Below the pieces are notes generated by a model. The model made no database searches. It was given only the letters and a program-made list of their open reading frames with translations, and was not told where the DNA came from. Shown piece by piece: positions 35,572 to 46,999 of a stretch of DNA of 64,000 nt (positions within the stretch are counted from its first letter, which is position 1; each line of letters opens with the position of its first letter). Both the position numbers and the translations under genes were made by a program. This DNA comes from Gnetum montanum (taxonomy: Eukaryota > Streptophyta > Gnetopsida > Gnetales > Gnetaceae), in assembly GCA_015680685.1 (NCBI GenBank), contig MNCI01020745.1:5033-69032 (forward strand). Direction: 5' to 3'.

Positions 35572-38500
35572 GTTGAAGGGTGCGACGAGATGTAAGGGGC
35601 AAGGGACACTCAATGAGGAAACAAGGGGGTAACCTTAAAAAGTAATGAAATAGCCTTAAAATTGACAAATTTTGATCTTGAGTAATGCCTAGTAGCATCA
35701 GTAACCCCAGGAATGTACATGCATGCCCAAAATTGATCAAAATTCATCAGAACTTAATCCCTTGGAATCTTCCTAGCTAGGTTACCCCCTTATTTGGGGG
35801 GGGGGGGATGCGATGAGATGTAAGGGGTAGGGGCACTTAGTGAGGAAACAAGGGGTTAACCTTAAAAAGTAATGAAATAGCCTTAAATTTGACAAATTTT
35901 GATCTTGATTAATGCCTAGTAGCATCGGTAACCCCAGGAATGTACATGCATGCCCAAAATTGATCAAAATTCATCAAAACTTAATCCCTTGGAATCTTCC
36001 TAGCTAGGTTACCCCTTTACTTGGGGGGAGGTGTGCTTAGTGAGAAAACAAGGAAGGTCATCTTAAAAGCTAATGAAAAAATCTTAAAATTGACAAATTT
36101 TGATCTTGGGTAATTCCTAGAAGCATCGGTAACCCTAGGAATGCACATGCATGTCCAAAATTAATCAAAATTCATCAAAACTTAGCCCCTTGGAATCTTC
36201 CTTGTTGGCTTACCTCATAGAGGGGGCTTAGCAAGGAAATAAGGGGGTAACCTTAAAACCTAAAGAAAAAACCTTGAAATTGATAAATTTTGATCTTGGG
36301 TAATGCCTAGTAGCACTAGTAATCCTAGGAATGCATATGCATGCCCAAACTTGATCAAAATTCATCAAAACTCAACCCCTTGGTATCTTCCTAGCTAGCT
36401 TACATCCTTGCAAGGAGGGCTCAGTGAGGAAACAAAGGGGAAACCTTAAAAACTAATGAAAAAACCCTTAAAATTGACAAATTTTGATCTTAGGTAATGC
36501 CTAGCAACTCCAATAACCCCAGGAATGCACATGCATGCCCAAAATTAATTAAAATTCATCAAAACTTAGCCCCTTAAAATATTCCTAGTTGGCTTACCCC
36601 TTGTAAAGGGGGCTTAGTGAGAAAATAAGGGGGTAACCTTGAAACCTAATGAAAAAACGTTAAAATTAACAAATTTTGTTCTTGGGTAATGCCTAGCAAC
36701 ATCGGTAACCTCGAGAAGGCACATGCATGCCTAAAACTAATCAAAATTCAGCCCCTTGGAGTCTTCTCAGTAGGCCTACCACCTTGCAAGGAAGGTTGGG
36801 GTGGGGAGGAGGAGGGGGGCACATGGTGGGGAAGGTGGGGTGGATGAGCTCAATGAGGAAACAAGGGGGTAACCTAAAAACCTAATGAAAAAACCTTAAA
36901 ATTAAAAAATTTTGATTTTGGATAATTTCTAGCAGCATCGGTGACCCCGAGAATGCACATGCATGTCCAAAACTAATCAAAATTCATCAAAACTTATCCC
37001 CTTGAAATATTCCTAGTTGGCTTACCCCTTACAAGGGGGGCTCAATGAGGAAACAAGGGGGTAACCTTCAAACTAAATGAAAAAACATCAAAATTGACAA
37101 AATTTGATCTTATTTAATGCCCAGCTAGACTAGTAACCCTAGGAATGCACATGGATTCTCAAAATTGATAAAATTTCATTAAAACTCAACCCATAAGAAA
37201 CTTCCTAGTTGGCTTACATCCCCTACAGCAAGGGCTTAGTGAGGAAACAAGGTGGTAACCTAATTTTAATCTTGGGTAATGCCTAATAGCTTTGGTAATC
37301 CTAGGAATGCACATGCATGCCCAAAATTGATCAAAATTCATCAAAACTCAACCTCTTGGAATCTTCCTAGCTAGCTTACCCCTTGCAAGGGAGCTTAGTG
37401 AAGAAACAAAGGGGTAACCTTAAAAACTAATGAAAAACCTTAAAATTAACAAATTTTGATCTTAGATATTGCCTAGTAGCTCTAGTAACCTCAAGAATGC
37501 ACATGCATGTCCAAAATTGATCAAAATTCATCAAAACTTAGTGCCTTGGAATCTCCCTAGCTAGCTTATCCCCTGCAAAGGGGGTGTGCAGGCTAGGGGG
37601 GGGGGGGGGGGAGTGTGTGTGTGTGGAGAAGGAAGGCTCAGTGAAGAAACAAAGGGGTAACCTTAAAACTTAATGAAAAAACTTTTAAATTGACAAATTT
37701 GATCTTGGGTAATGTCTAGCAACATCGATAACCCTAGGAATGCACATGCATGCCCAAAATTGATCAAAACTCAACCTCTTGGAATCTTCCTAGCTAGCTT
37801 ACACACCTACAGGAGGGTGCAGTGAGGAAACAAGGAAGTAACCTTTAAAACTAATGAAAAAACCTTAAAATTGATAAATTTTGATCTTGGGTAATGCCTA
37901 GTAGCACCAATAACCTTGAGAATGCTCATGCATGCCCAAAATTGATCAAAATTCATCAAAACTCAACCCCTTATAATCTTCCTAGTTGGCTTACCCCTTG
38001 GAGAGTTTTGTTGGGGGAAGGGGGATGGGTGCACGGCGGGGTGTGTGTGTTGTAGGTGTAGTAACCTTGAAAACTAATGAAAAAACCTCAAAATTGACAA
38101 ATTTCAATCTTGGGTAATGCCTAGTAGCATTGGTAAGCCCAAGAATGCACAAGCATGCCAAAAATTGATCAAAATTCATCAAAACTCAGCCCCTTGGAAT
38201 CTTCCTAGCTTGATTACCCCCCTCTAAGGGGGAGTTAGGGAGGAAATAAGGGGATAACCTTAAAAACTAATGAAAAAACCTTAAAATTGACAAATTTTGA
38301 TCTTTGGTAGTGCCTAGAAACATCGATAACTCGGGAAATGCACATGCATTCCCAAAATTCATCAAAATTCATCAAAAATTAGTCCCTTATAATCTTCCTA
38401 GCTAGCTTAGCCCCTTGTTGGGGAGGCTTAGGAAGGAAACAAGGGGGTAACCTTAAAACAAAATGAAAAATCCTTAAAATTGACAAACTTTGATCTTGGA

Positions 38501-39065
38501 TAATGCCTAACAGCACTGGGAAGCCTGAGAATGCACATGCATGTCCAAAACTAATCAAAATTCATTGAAACTCAACCCCTTGGAATCTTCCTAGCTAGCT
38601 TACACCCCTGCAAGGGGGTTTAGTAAGGAAACAAGGGAACAACCTTAAAACCTAATGAACAAACCTTAAAATTGACAAATTTTGATCTTGGGTAATGCAT
38701 AGCAACATCGGTAACCTCGAGAATGCACATGCATGTCCAAAACTAATCAAAATTCATTGAAACTCAACCCCTTGGAATCTTCCTAGCTAGCTTACACCCC
38801 TGCAAGGGGGTTTAGTAAGGAAACAAGGGAACAACCTTAAAACCTAATGAACAAACCTTAAAATTGACAAATTTTGATCTTGGGTAATGCATAGCAACAT
38901 TGGTAACCCTGGGAATGCACATACATGCCCACAATTGATCAAAATTCATCAAAACTTAGTCCCTTAGAATCTTCCTAGTTGGCTTACCCCCTTGCAAGGG
39001 GGGCTTAGTCTGGAAACAAACAGGTAAGCCAAAAAAACCATAGACACAACCTTGAAATTGAATAA
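35505..39065. repeat. ~195-bp tandem satellite, about 17 units
   Basis: A landmark 'gatcttgggtaatgcctag' occurs about 17 times (35680, 35902, 36101, 36291, 36487, 36679, 36915, 37107, 37260, 37458, 37699, 37882, 38105, 38300, 38490, 38685, 38877). Each unit also has 'aatgcacatgcatgcccaaa', 'tcaaaattcatcaaaactca' and a short hairpin close to CCCCTTGCAAGGGG followed by a variable G run. The last two full units are almost identical, indicating recent duplication. Short frames within it are translations of the repeat and not genes. Confidence 0.93.
35529..35570. repeat. 42-base G homopolymer
   Basis: An uninterrupted run of 42 G in the first satellite unit, at the place where other units carry 4-17 G. 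Its length may be partly an assembly artefact. Confidence 0.9.
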
Positions 39066-40130
39066 CTTAAACATTAGCAGAGCATTCTTGCACGAATTTC
39101 AAGAGATTCTTGATTTCTATACATTTTGCAGCTTATTAGTTCGCCAATTAAAAGGTTACAAGTTGGAGCTATAAGGATAGCACTTGTTTGTTAAAATTGA
39201 ATGCATAGATTTGAGCCTGGATTAAGTTTTACTTGTATATGAGCCTTGTTGCTTTGTATACTTAGGGTCACATAGTGGATGCATGCAACCACAATCAGCA
39301 AGCATTAAACCATGCAATCAAGGTCTCATGGACATAATTAATTACATTAGGTTTAGTTTCACAATGAAATAACAAAGGTGTGCCTTAAGTATAGTTTAAA
39401 AAAAGAGAGAGCATGTTCATGGCGTCGTTGCCATATTTTCCTTGGAAAAACTAAACCAATATCTCCTTCTTTGTGTATCTGAATCTGAAAAATTGGAATT
39501 GTCTGGGAGAATGCCTTTTATTTTACACAACAAGAATCCTGCCACTACCAATTTGCCATGTCATAGGTGAGACACAGTCCTGAGTTTTGACCTGTGACTA
39601 GTCCACTACTTAACTGGGTCCCGTCTCCCTAGCAATAATTAATAAAATCATGCTAACCAGCAAAAATTTTCTTGCTCTATTTGCCTTGCCTAAATTAAAA
39701 CGTGACTCAAGGAAAGCAGGATGCACTTCAGTTGCGGTTGCCAATGGCACACTCCACGTAGCAGTAACAATACACGACAACTCTTTAGATTTTTGACGCC
39801 ACCCAATTCCACTTCAGACTTCAGATCAAGTGGCCTAATCAATTTATTTTACGGAATGTATAACTATGGTAAATGCAGGACAGTGCAGGCTAATGCTGTA
39901 GTCAGTCCTGTGCAATTCCTGGAATTCCAAAATCGTTGCTCATATTTCTGGCAGTGCGCTAGCTTGGGAATTCCAAAATCGTTGCTCATATTGCTGCCAA
40001 ATTCACATGGACGTCACCACTGCCACCGTGCAGTTGAGATCACACCCTCACCAGCTTGCCACTGCGCACTGCCTTGTGCTCTAGTCCTCAATCAGCCCAA
40101 TTACCTCTGCTGCGTCCAGATCTTGGCTCG
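39066..40130. other. Low-repeat stretch in element H
   Basis: Higher GC than its surroundings. A tandem duplication of about 40 bp ('ggaattccaaaatcgttgct') sits at 39920-39990. An open frame at 39721-40134 (137 aa) has no recognisable motif. It may be captured host sequence linked to the P450 fragment on its right. Confidence 0.4.
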
Positions 40131-40384
40131 CTAGTCTCCACCTGCAAAATCACAAAAAAAAATTAGAATAATAATAATAATAATAACACAGCGCATGAGC
40201 ATCTCTATGGCCTCTGGTCTCTCCTGGATTCCCTGCAACCTCAACAACAACAACAAAAACTCATTCAATTCCTCAACATCTAGCATCATGCGCCACCTGA
40301 CCCCAACCCGGCTACCATTAACGGTCTCGTATAGGGCAAAACATAACATATTAAAAAAAAAAAAAATTCTTACACATGTTGCAC
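40131..40384 (-). other. Possible exon/intron remnant next to the P450 fragment
   Basis: On the minus strand an (ATT)n and T-rich stretch (40141-40190) ends in 'gattttgcag', like a 3' splice site, and 'tgtaagaattttt' at about 40370 looks like a 5' splice site. The sequence between (RMMLDVEELNEFLLLLLRL) is not one I can assign. Confidence 0.3.
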
Positions 40385-40700
40385 AGGCCCTGCACTGGAC
40401 ATCTTGCCGCATTACTTTCACGTGTTGCTGCACCCTGTCACATGCTGTGTGTGATAAACCTCTCGGGTCCGAACTCCTCACGGATCCATGCCCATTCTGT
40501 GCTTGTAGAAATCCACCATCAGCTCATGCCCTACTAGGTTAGTCTCCTTTGTCATAGTGTGGTTTAGCACAAAATACCCCAATAGGTCCAAACGCAGCAT
40601 CTCTATCACCACTGCTTTCACATACTGCATCTCCCTTGCTACCACACTTGCTCATCCTAAGCACCTTGCCTCTATGGGAGAAATTTAAAAAATTTTTAAA
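40385..40700 (-). pseudogene. Cytochrome P450 gene fragment
   Basis: The minus strand reads REMQYVKAVVIEMLRL (ExxR of the K helix), then FVLNHTMTKETNLVGHEL, as in plant A-type P450s. In another frame it reads WIREEFGPERFI, the PERF region that always follows. A remnant, RACATC, stands where the heme-binding GRRxCxG loop is expected. At least one frameshift separates the motifs. P450s are haem monooxygenases of plant secondary metabolism. Only the C-terminal third is present, inside a retroelement, so this is a captured or stranded fragment. The CYP family cannot be named from this. Confidence 0.72.
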
Positions 40701-41303
40701 ATTATTATATTAAATTTAATACTATTTTGACCTTGTCATTTTTTTACCTTGTTTACCATATTTTATTCTATTGTTACTCAACTTTACCTTGATATTAGTT
40801 TATTTTACTTTATTTTACTTTATTTTACCAAGTTTTACCTTGCCTTTGCCTCATAGTGACTTTGCCAGTGAAATAGGGCCCTACCATGGCCCACCAAGGC
40901 CTAAAATTAGCAAAATGTGGTCCCGCGTGACCATGTTGGGCCATATAAAGCCTACTTTAACTTATTTGACCTTGTTTGACTTTGTCCCCACTTTGTTTTA
41001 ACCTTGCTTGATCTTATTTCACACCATTTTATAGGGTTTTGACCTTGATTGGCCTTATTTAACATCATTTTGCATGGTTTAGATCATGATTTGGCCTTTA
41101 TTTGATCCCATTATGCACAATTTGACCTTTGTCTCATCATATTCACCTTATTCCCTCCCTTATGACCTTTATTGATCATGTTTAACCTGTGTTTAGCCTT
41201 TGAATGGTGTTAAATAGTGGGGTTTGACCATCTTTGGCCATCGTTTAACACCATGTAACCATGGCTCACTAAGGCCTAAAACTAGCAAAAACATAACTAT
41301 AGT
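40701..41303. repeat. Dispersed 'gaccttgtttgacc' words in element H
   Basis: Low-complexity sequence with recurrent 'tttgaccttg' and 'tttaccttg' words, plus two minisatellite units ('caaggcctaaaattagcaaa'). It continues beyond the solo LTR at 42290-42480. The sequence before the LTR ends in the target duplication ATAGT. Confidence 0.5.
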
Positions 41304-42284
41304 TGATGAGTCGCGAGGTACCCCCTATGCCCAACCATACAAATCATAAGCATTCATGCATGATCTAGTCAAATTCCGTGGATGGAACTAGTTGTGGCAT
41401 CCTGATCATTATACCTTGATCGCAGTTCGTTGTTATCCGACTTGGACTAGTGATAGCTTTGTTACATATGGTTTAGTCCAAAGTGAGGCATATGATTCTT
41501 GATGTTGTTTTGGCCTTAGGCTACTCCTAATGACAATAAAGGAATCAATTATTTAACTAATTAGCAATAGAAAGTAAAGTCTAAACTAGCCTACAGGTGA
41601 TGAGTATTTGTGCCCAGCTTGCTGTACATGTCCTAAACCCATGTATCCACTACTGGGATTACCAAGTGCTATGCTACTAGGTGAACCAAGCAATAATGCT
41701 ACTGGGATTACCAAGCGAATATGTGTTTACGCTTGAAATTGGTTGTGCTCATTTTGCCAATTCATTAACATGCATGGAAACGTAAATATTAACTAAGTAC
41801 ATGAAACATAAATTGCATGGAAAGTAAACTTAATCTAAGTTAAAATGTTGCAATGAATAAGAATCAATCTCAATCTTATTGTCTTTCATGGAATATGTCT
41901 AGATACATTTCCACTCAAATAATATGCCATACAACCGGATCTATTCTCTAAGACTACGAAATAAAACTTTAAGAGTTCAACTACTCTATTAACTAAAGAA
42001 TGCCAATACACAATGGGAGCACACGTATTTATAGGCGAAAATAGACACTGCATCAATGGGGCCTCATTAATGCATCATTGCATGTGTCGACGGGGCCTTG
42101 TCAACACATCATTTATGTCAGCGAGGTAGCATCAACAGGGTCACGTCGATATGGCTAATTTGAAGTAGCTATGTCAAAGCAATTATGTCGAGGTAGCTAC
42201 ATTGAAGCAGCTACCTCGAAGCGATTGCCTCAAAGTAGCTATGTTGAAGAGGTTGCATCGACCCAACCAATTGATGCTTCATCA
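41304..42284 (-). mobile_element. Solo LTR of family alpha, copy 3
   Basis: 981 bp from TGATGAG to CTTCATCA, flanked on both sides by ATAGT (41299-41303 and 42285-42289), a perfect 5-bp target duplication. No internal region is present, so it arose by LTR-LTR recombination. TATA box on the minus strand at 42026-42034. 42040-42260 is a GTCGA- and 'gtagctatgtcgaag'-rich array unlike the equivalent parts of copies 1 and 2. Confidence 0.85.
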
Positions 42285-42984
42285 ATAGTTAACCATGATT
42301 GACCCTATATTATCTTGTATTGCCTTATGGCCATTATTGACATTACTTAGATACTTGCATGACCTTTGTTTCAAAATGTTGTCTCATTTATGTATTGTAA
42401 CCATGATATTTTGCTTTATTGTTGGCATTATTTTATGAATTTTTATTAATTTTTCGTCATTTTGTTACACAGGTGCTACTTGATGTGCTTATGTTATCAT
42501 GAAGATTGAACTAAAAGGATGAGGAAGCAAACTCGACTAGCCTTAAAGCCCAAGTAAACCCCTCTCATGATGTTGTCAAACCAAGTTGACCTTAAACATC
42601 CAAACATTAAGCCTTGAAATCACTACACCATGTAGCTATAACCCCTTAAAGTAGCCTAACTACTATTAACCTTAGAGCTAGACACACCATAGAGTTCCCT
42701 AGTCAGAATTCTTGTCTAAACCATGATGGTGAGGAGAAAACATATAAGATCGAGTTCCTTACTAGACCTCAAGTCTACTCATAACTACATCAAGCCTTTA
42801 TTATGCAATATTAAAGTCGTCATATAGCCTTGATTATATCTAATACTTACATGTTTTCTTGTCGTATTATTTGTCATCATTGACAGGTTGCAACAAATGA
42901 TTAAAGTTAATAAATCTAATGATCTACAACAAATGAGCCTACATGACATCTTTGCATGATAGAGAGACATCTCTCTACAGCCAG
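42285..42984. other. Element H internal DNA
   Basis: Continuation of H after the solo LTR. No coding region is supported; 42785-42970 is an unconvincing short frame. Confidence 0.35.
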
Positions 42985-43245
42985 TCGAGGCCTTAAACTT
43001 GCACCATGGTCCACTATGATCTTAAACTAGTACCATGGCCTACTGAGGCCTTAAATTGGTAGCATGGCTTGCCAGGTCCTAAAACTAGTGACACCATGGC
43101 TTGCCAAGGCTTTAAATTGGCAATGTAGCTTGCTGAGGCCTTAAATTGGCACCATGGTCTACTATGATCTTAAACTAGCACCATGGCCTACTAGGGCTTT
43201 AAATTGGTATCATGCCCCATCATGGCCTTAAACTGGCAACATTGG
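42985..43245 (+). repeat. Minisatellite of element H
   Basis: About eight degenerate units of 'aggccttaaattggnaccatgg', related to the arrays after the other proteases. Confidence 0.75.
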
Positions 43246-44167
43246 TAACATGGGTAGCTTGGTTTTATTCTCCATGTGGCCTATATATGCATTGTAACAT
43301 TGTAACATATTTTTTTTCTTGGTTTTCTTACCCTCTTGGAGTTGTGTTTATAGGATGAAGCCTAGGGCCATTGCAAGGGTACAACTCATTACAATAATAA
43401 ATCACCATGTGACCTTGATGCACAAGATTTGGTGAGTTTTTCTTGTTGTGTCAAGAGTACTTGTACCATTACTCTCCCTCTAACACCATTCCTTAAGCCC
43501 AACCCTGTAGCTTGATGATAGCCTTTCTTACCCTAAGCAACAATGTTGGCCTATGCTTGCCACTCATACACTACAGCTACATGATATCTCTTCATCAATA
43601 TCCATCCTCAAGTTCACTTGAACATAACATAACTCATTCAGTGGAAAATCCATTAAGTCCATCGATTGTAACACACATCATTCAATGGAACAGCCACCAA
43701 GTCTATTGAGTGTAACATAACTCACTCAATAGGAAAACTATGTCAAACCAATCCTAGCAATGAAACCCATTGAAGGTTTCATCGCACAAAAAAAGAAGAG
43801 AGGGGAAGCAAATTTCCAAAGGGACTGAATGGCTAGTAAAGCCTCCAAGCCCAATGGCTAAAGAAATCTTGGAGCAAAGTGATTGAGTCCTCAAATGCAT
43901 TTGTCAAGTAACCAACAATTCAAAACATATCAATATCAATGCTATAGCCACGATGAGAACACTTGGAATGCATTGTTGACCTCCATGACCATCTTAGTAA
44001 TTTCCATTACCATTCCTTCATCATAGCCTAATCCCATTATCACAAACACTATTTGACATGGTTTGACATGACTAGATCAAGCATGGAGAGGGGAAGTTTG
44101 TGGTGGACTTGCAATGGTGTTTTGCATTCTTTGTTTGTGTCTCTCAGGTCAATTCTTCAAATACCAA
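43246..44167 (+). other. Element H internal DNA before the 3' LTR
   Basis: No domain recognised. 43620-43740 has three 'taacataactcattcantgg' repeats. The segment ends at a purine-rich tract. Confidence 0.35.
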
Positions 44168-44181
44168 CAAAGAGGGACTAA
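44168..44181 (+). other. Candidate polypurine tract of element H
   Basis: The purine-rich CAAAGAGGGACTAA lies immediately before the 3' LTR start and fixes H on the plus strand. Confidence 0.5.
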
Positions 44182-45479
44182 GGAAACACCATCAAATTTG
44201 CATGTTGAAACCTTTGTAATCCCATCCCATAAAACTAGAGGTAATATTTAATTGTAAATGTGAAGGTTGTAACCCATAAGGGGGAAATCTCACATGTTTC
44301 ATACTTTTTGAATTGGAAAATGTTTTATAAGTGACCAAAGCCTCATTCCCCAAGTAAAAAGAGTCATCTAGTTCCTATATTTGGGCTTGGGGGAAGTCAA
44401 AAATGTCTTTTGAAATGCTAAAAATAGAAATTTGATGGATTTTATGGGGGGAACACATTTTTCTACCCTAACACACCCCTTGTAGGGGGGNNNNNNNNNN
44501 NNNNNNNNNNNNNNNNNNNNNNNNNNNNNNNNNNNNNNNNNNNNNNNNNNNNNNNNNNNNNNNNNNNNNGTGGGGGGTAATCCAACTCGGAGGGGTTGAC
44601 TTTCACCCCTAGCATTAACTTTTCATTCCCCCAAAATGTTGACACTCTCCCCCTAGTGAGAGGAGGTAAGCTAGCTAGGAGAGAGGGGGTTAGACAACAT
44701 GGAGGAGGCTAGATAGCTAGGATGCATGGGGGTGGATCTCATCTACCCCCTTCTAAATGTGGTAGCTAATTTATAGTAATTTGGTAGCCAATTTTCCACC
44801 AAATTATAGGTAATTTTCAACACAAATCAAGGCCAAAACCTTATATAAACCAACCTCAAACACCATTTTAAGGTTCCACCCCCTTAACATTTACATACTT
44901 TGGCATTTTTGGCTAACATTTTTGCATTCAAGAGCTTTGAACACATACAAAGCCTCTTGAATCCCTAGTGTGAGACCCCCTCTTTGAGCAATTGCTATCC
45001 CCCATAGCAATCTTTATCCCCATTGCAACCATCATTTCAACCCCCCTTGCAAACCCCCTTATAACCCTCATTTCAACCCCTCTTGCAAACCCCTTTGCAA
45101 CCCTCTTGTAACATCCTCCTTGCAGATTTGGTGCAAGGAGGAGCAAACATTCAAAAGCATTGGGAGTTGTGAAGCATCCTAATCATGAAGCAATTGATTC
45201 CAAGCCCCCACCAACATGATTCCTCTACTACCCTAGGCACATTTTTGTAAACATTCCTTGAACCATTCTCTATTTCTTTTAAAATAAAGTTTATAGTTCT
45301 ATTTATGTGCAAGATAGATTTTTATTTTTCTACCCTCATTTTGTAGCCCCTATGTCCTTAAATGATCTATCGCATCATCCAGGGTACCTTGAATCTCATT
45401 TTTTGGAAGCCTTGGGTATTCAAGGTTAAAGTTGTTACACTAGGATATTTGATTTTCTAGTGATCAAATTTTTTAGTCA
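44182..45479 (+). mobile_element. 3' LTR of element H
   Basis: First 680 bp match 32297-32935. A TATA-like 'ttatataaacc' sits at about 44851-44861 and an AATAAA-type signal near 45286. Ends ...TTAGTCA at 45479, where the rest of G's LTR begins. 44990-45120 is rich in 'ttgcaacccc' words. Contains the assembly gap at 44491-44569. Confidence 0.72.
44491..44569. other. Assembly gap of 79 N
   Basis: Unread bases between G-rich ends. The related copy in H's 5' LTR runs through the same place at about 32599-32681 with roughly 80 bases, so the gap size looks right. Confidence 0.9.
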
Positions 45480-45731
45480 CTACAAGAGAGATTTTCTATT
45501 GGTTGTGTCTTACATTGAGAATAGTCATTATGTGATTGTAGAACCTTATTCTCTATAATATTCTTTGAGTATGATAGATTTTAATAATTTATGGGTTTTG
45601 AGAATCATGTTGTAATATTCTAATACATTAATTAAAGATAGCCAATTTTCTTATTTTCTAACAAAAAGTGTTATCTTTAAATAATATCTAGGTTTAGTAC
45701 TTAAAGGTGATTAATTAGTGGAGTGCTTGCT
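45480..45731 (+). mobile_element. 3' LTR of element G, second part
   Basis: Matches 26690-26937 of G's 5' LTR ('gagagattttctattggttg', 'ttgtaatattctaatacatt'). Together with 31610-32296 it restores one full LTR, which shows that H inserted into G. Confidence 0.83.
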
Positions 45732-46999
45732 CCAACTTTCAACCATTCCTCCATGGATACAACTCTAGGTTAGTCATAGAAGAGTTAACATTCCTATAAT
45801 GAAAGTAATCTAGCACCAAAAGATTGGTTGGCTCATCAATTTGGCACCATTGTTGAGAATATTGGAAAAGTCAATCTTCATGAAGGACTTGGTATGCTTT
45901 TCTTATTTTTAGTTAGTTTTCTTTTTGAATTTAGAGTTAGTCTTGACTAATAAAAGGTAGACATTCTTTCATTTATTTTTCTATTTTGTATTTTTAGCAA
46001 TGGTTTCTTTTAATTATTTTTCATGTAAAAGCAAAAGTAAGAAAATTAAAATTGAGGGAAGCGTATAAGAGAAGTTACAAAATTTAGTCCCTTTAGTTCC
46101 TATGATTGAAGAATGTTATAAGAAAACAATAATTAAGGCCATAATTATAAGTGTAGTAAAAACTATTTGTAAGTTCCTAGGACTGATCACTCATGAATTT
46201 GGTAGGAAAGGGTGTGCTTGTTGATTTTAATGACATCTAATAAGCAACCTAAAAACCAAACTTAAATATAATATTTGAGGGATATCAAAAGTTATTACAA
46301 GCATATTATAACAACTAACTTAGAACATATTCTTAAAGAACTTGAACAAGAATAACATAGTTTAGAAGAAGACTAATGAGAAAGGTTTAAATAAACTTCT
46401 ACTAGTATTCGTTTAACTTTTGAAACTCCCATAACTTCCATAAATCAAGGAGTACTAACTAGTAACAAAGAGGAATTTCACTTAACTCAATCAACTAGGG
46501 AAAATCAAAAATTCATTTAAAATAGTACTAGGGAAATTGATGAAAGTTTAGATAGCTATCACATAATTTTAACTCAACAAGTTCAAGCTTTAGAATAGAT
46601 TTTATAATTCCCTATAATAGAAGAACTAGATAACAAGGAAAATGAATTTGAAATTGCAACCAATATTTTTGAACCAAGTGAACCAGTAATACAATTTTCA
46701 TTTTTAGTAGCATTTAATTCATTTCTATATACCCTAAACATCATAAGTGAAATAGGAAATCTAGTTATAGTTGTTTCTGAAAATCCCAACCTTACATAAA
46801 TATTAAGTCACATGGCCACTTTAGGAGGTACTACTTAATTGATAAGTGCCTTAATTTTTCAAACTTCACTTACCTAGATAGCCACATTATATTTCCATAC
46901 CAAGTTCAATTGCAATTACAATGTTAGGTACTTTTTCATTTATGATTGGGTCTACTTCATATCATATATTTCTTACAACCTCTAAATCTTAATTCCTCT
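45732..46999 (+). mobile_element. Degenerate retroelement leader with PBS-like site
   Basis: TTTGGCACCATTGTTGAG at 45840-45857 resembles the tRNA-Asp PBS (TGGCGCCGTTGCCGGGG) after several transitions. Downstream, 46000-46800 is AT-rich with scattered short frames that could be decayed gag; no domain is recognised. Confidence 0.4.

Noticed and set aside
39721-40134. 137-aa open frame as a host gene
   Set aside because: No motif, a Cys/His-rich composition expected from random translation, and an internal tandem repeat of about 40 bp.
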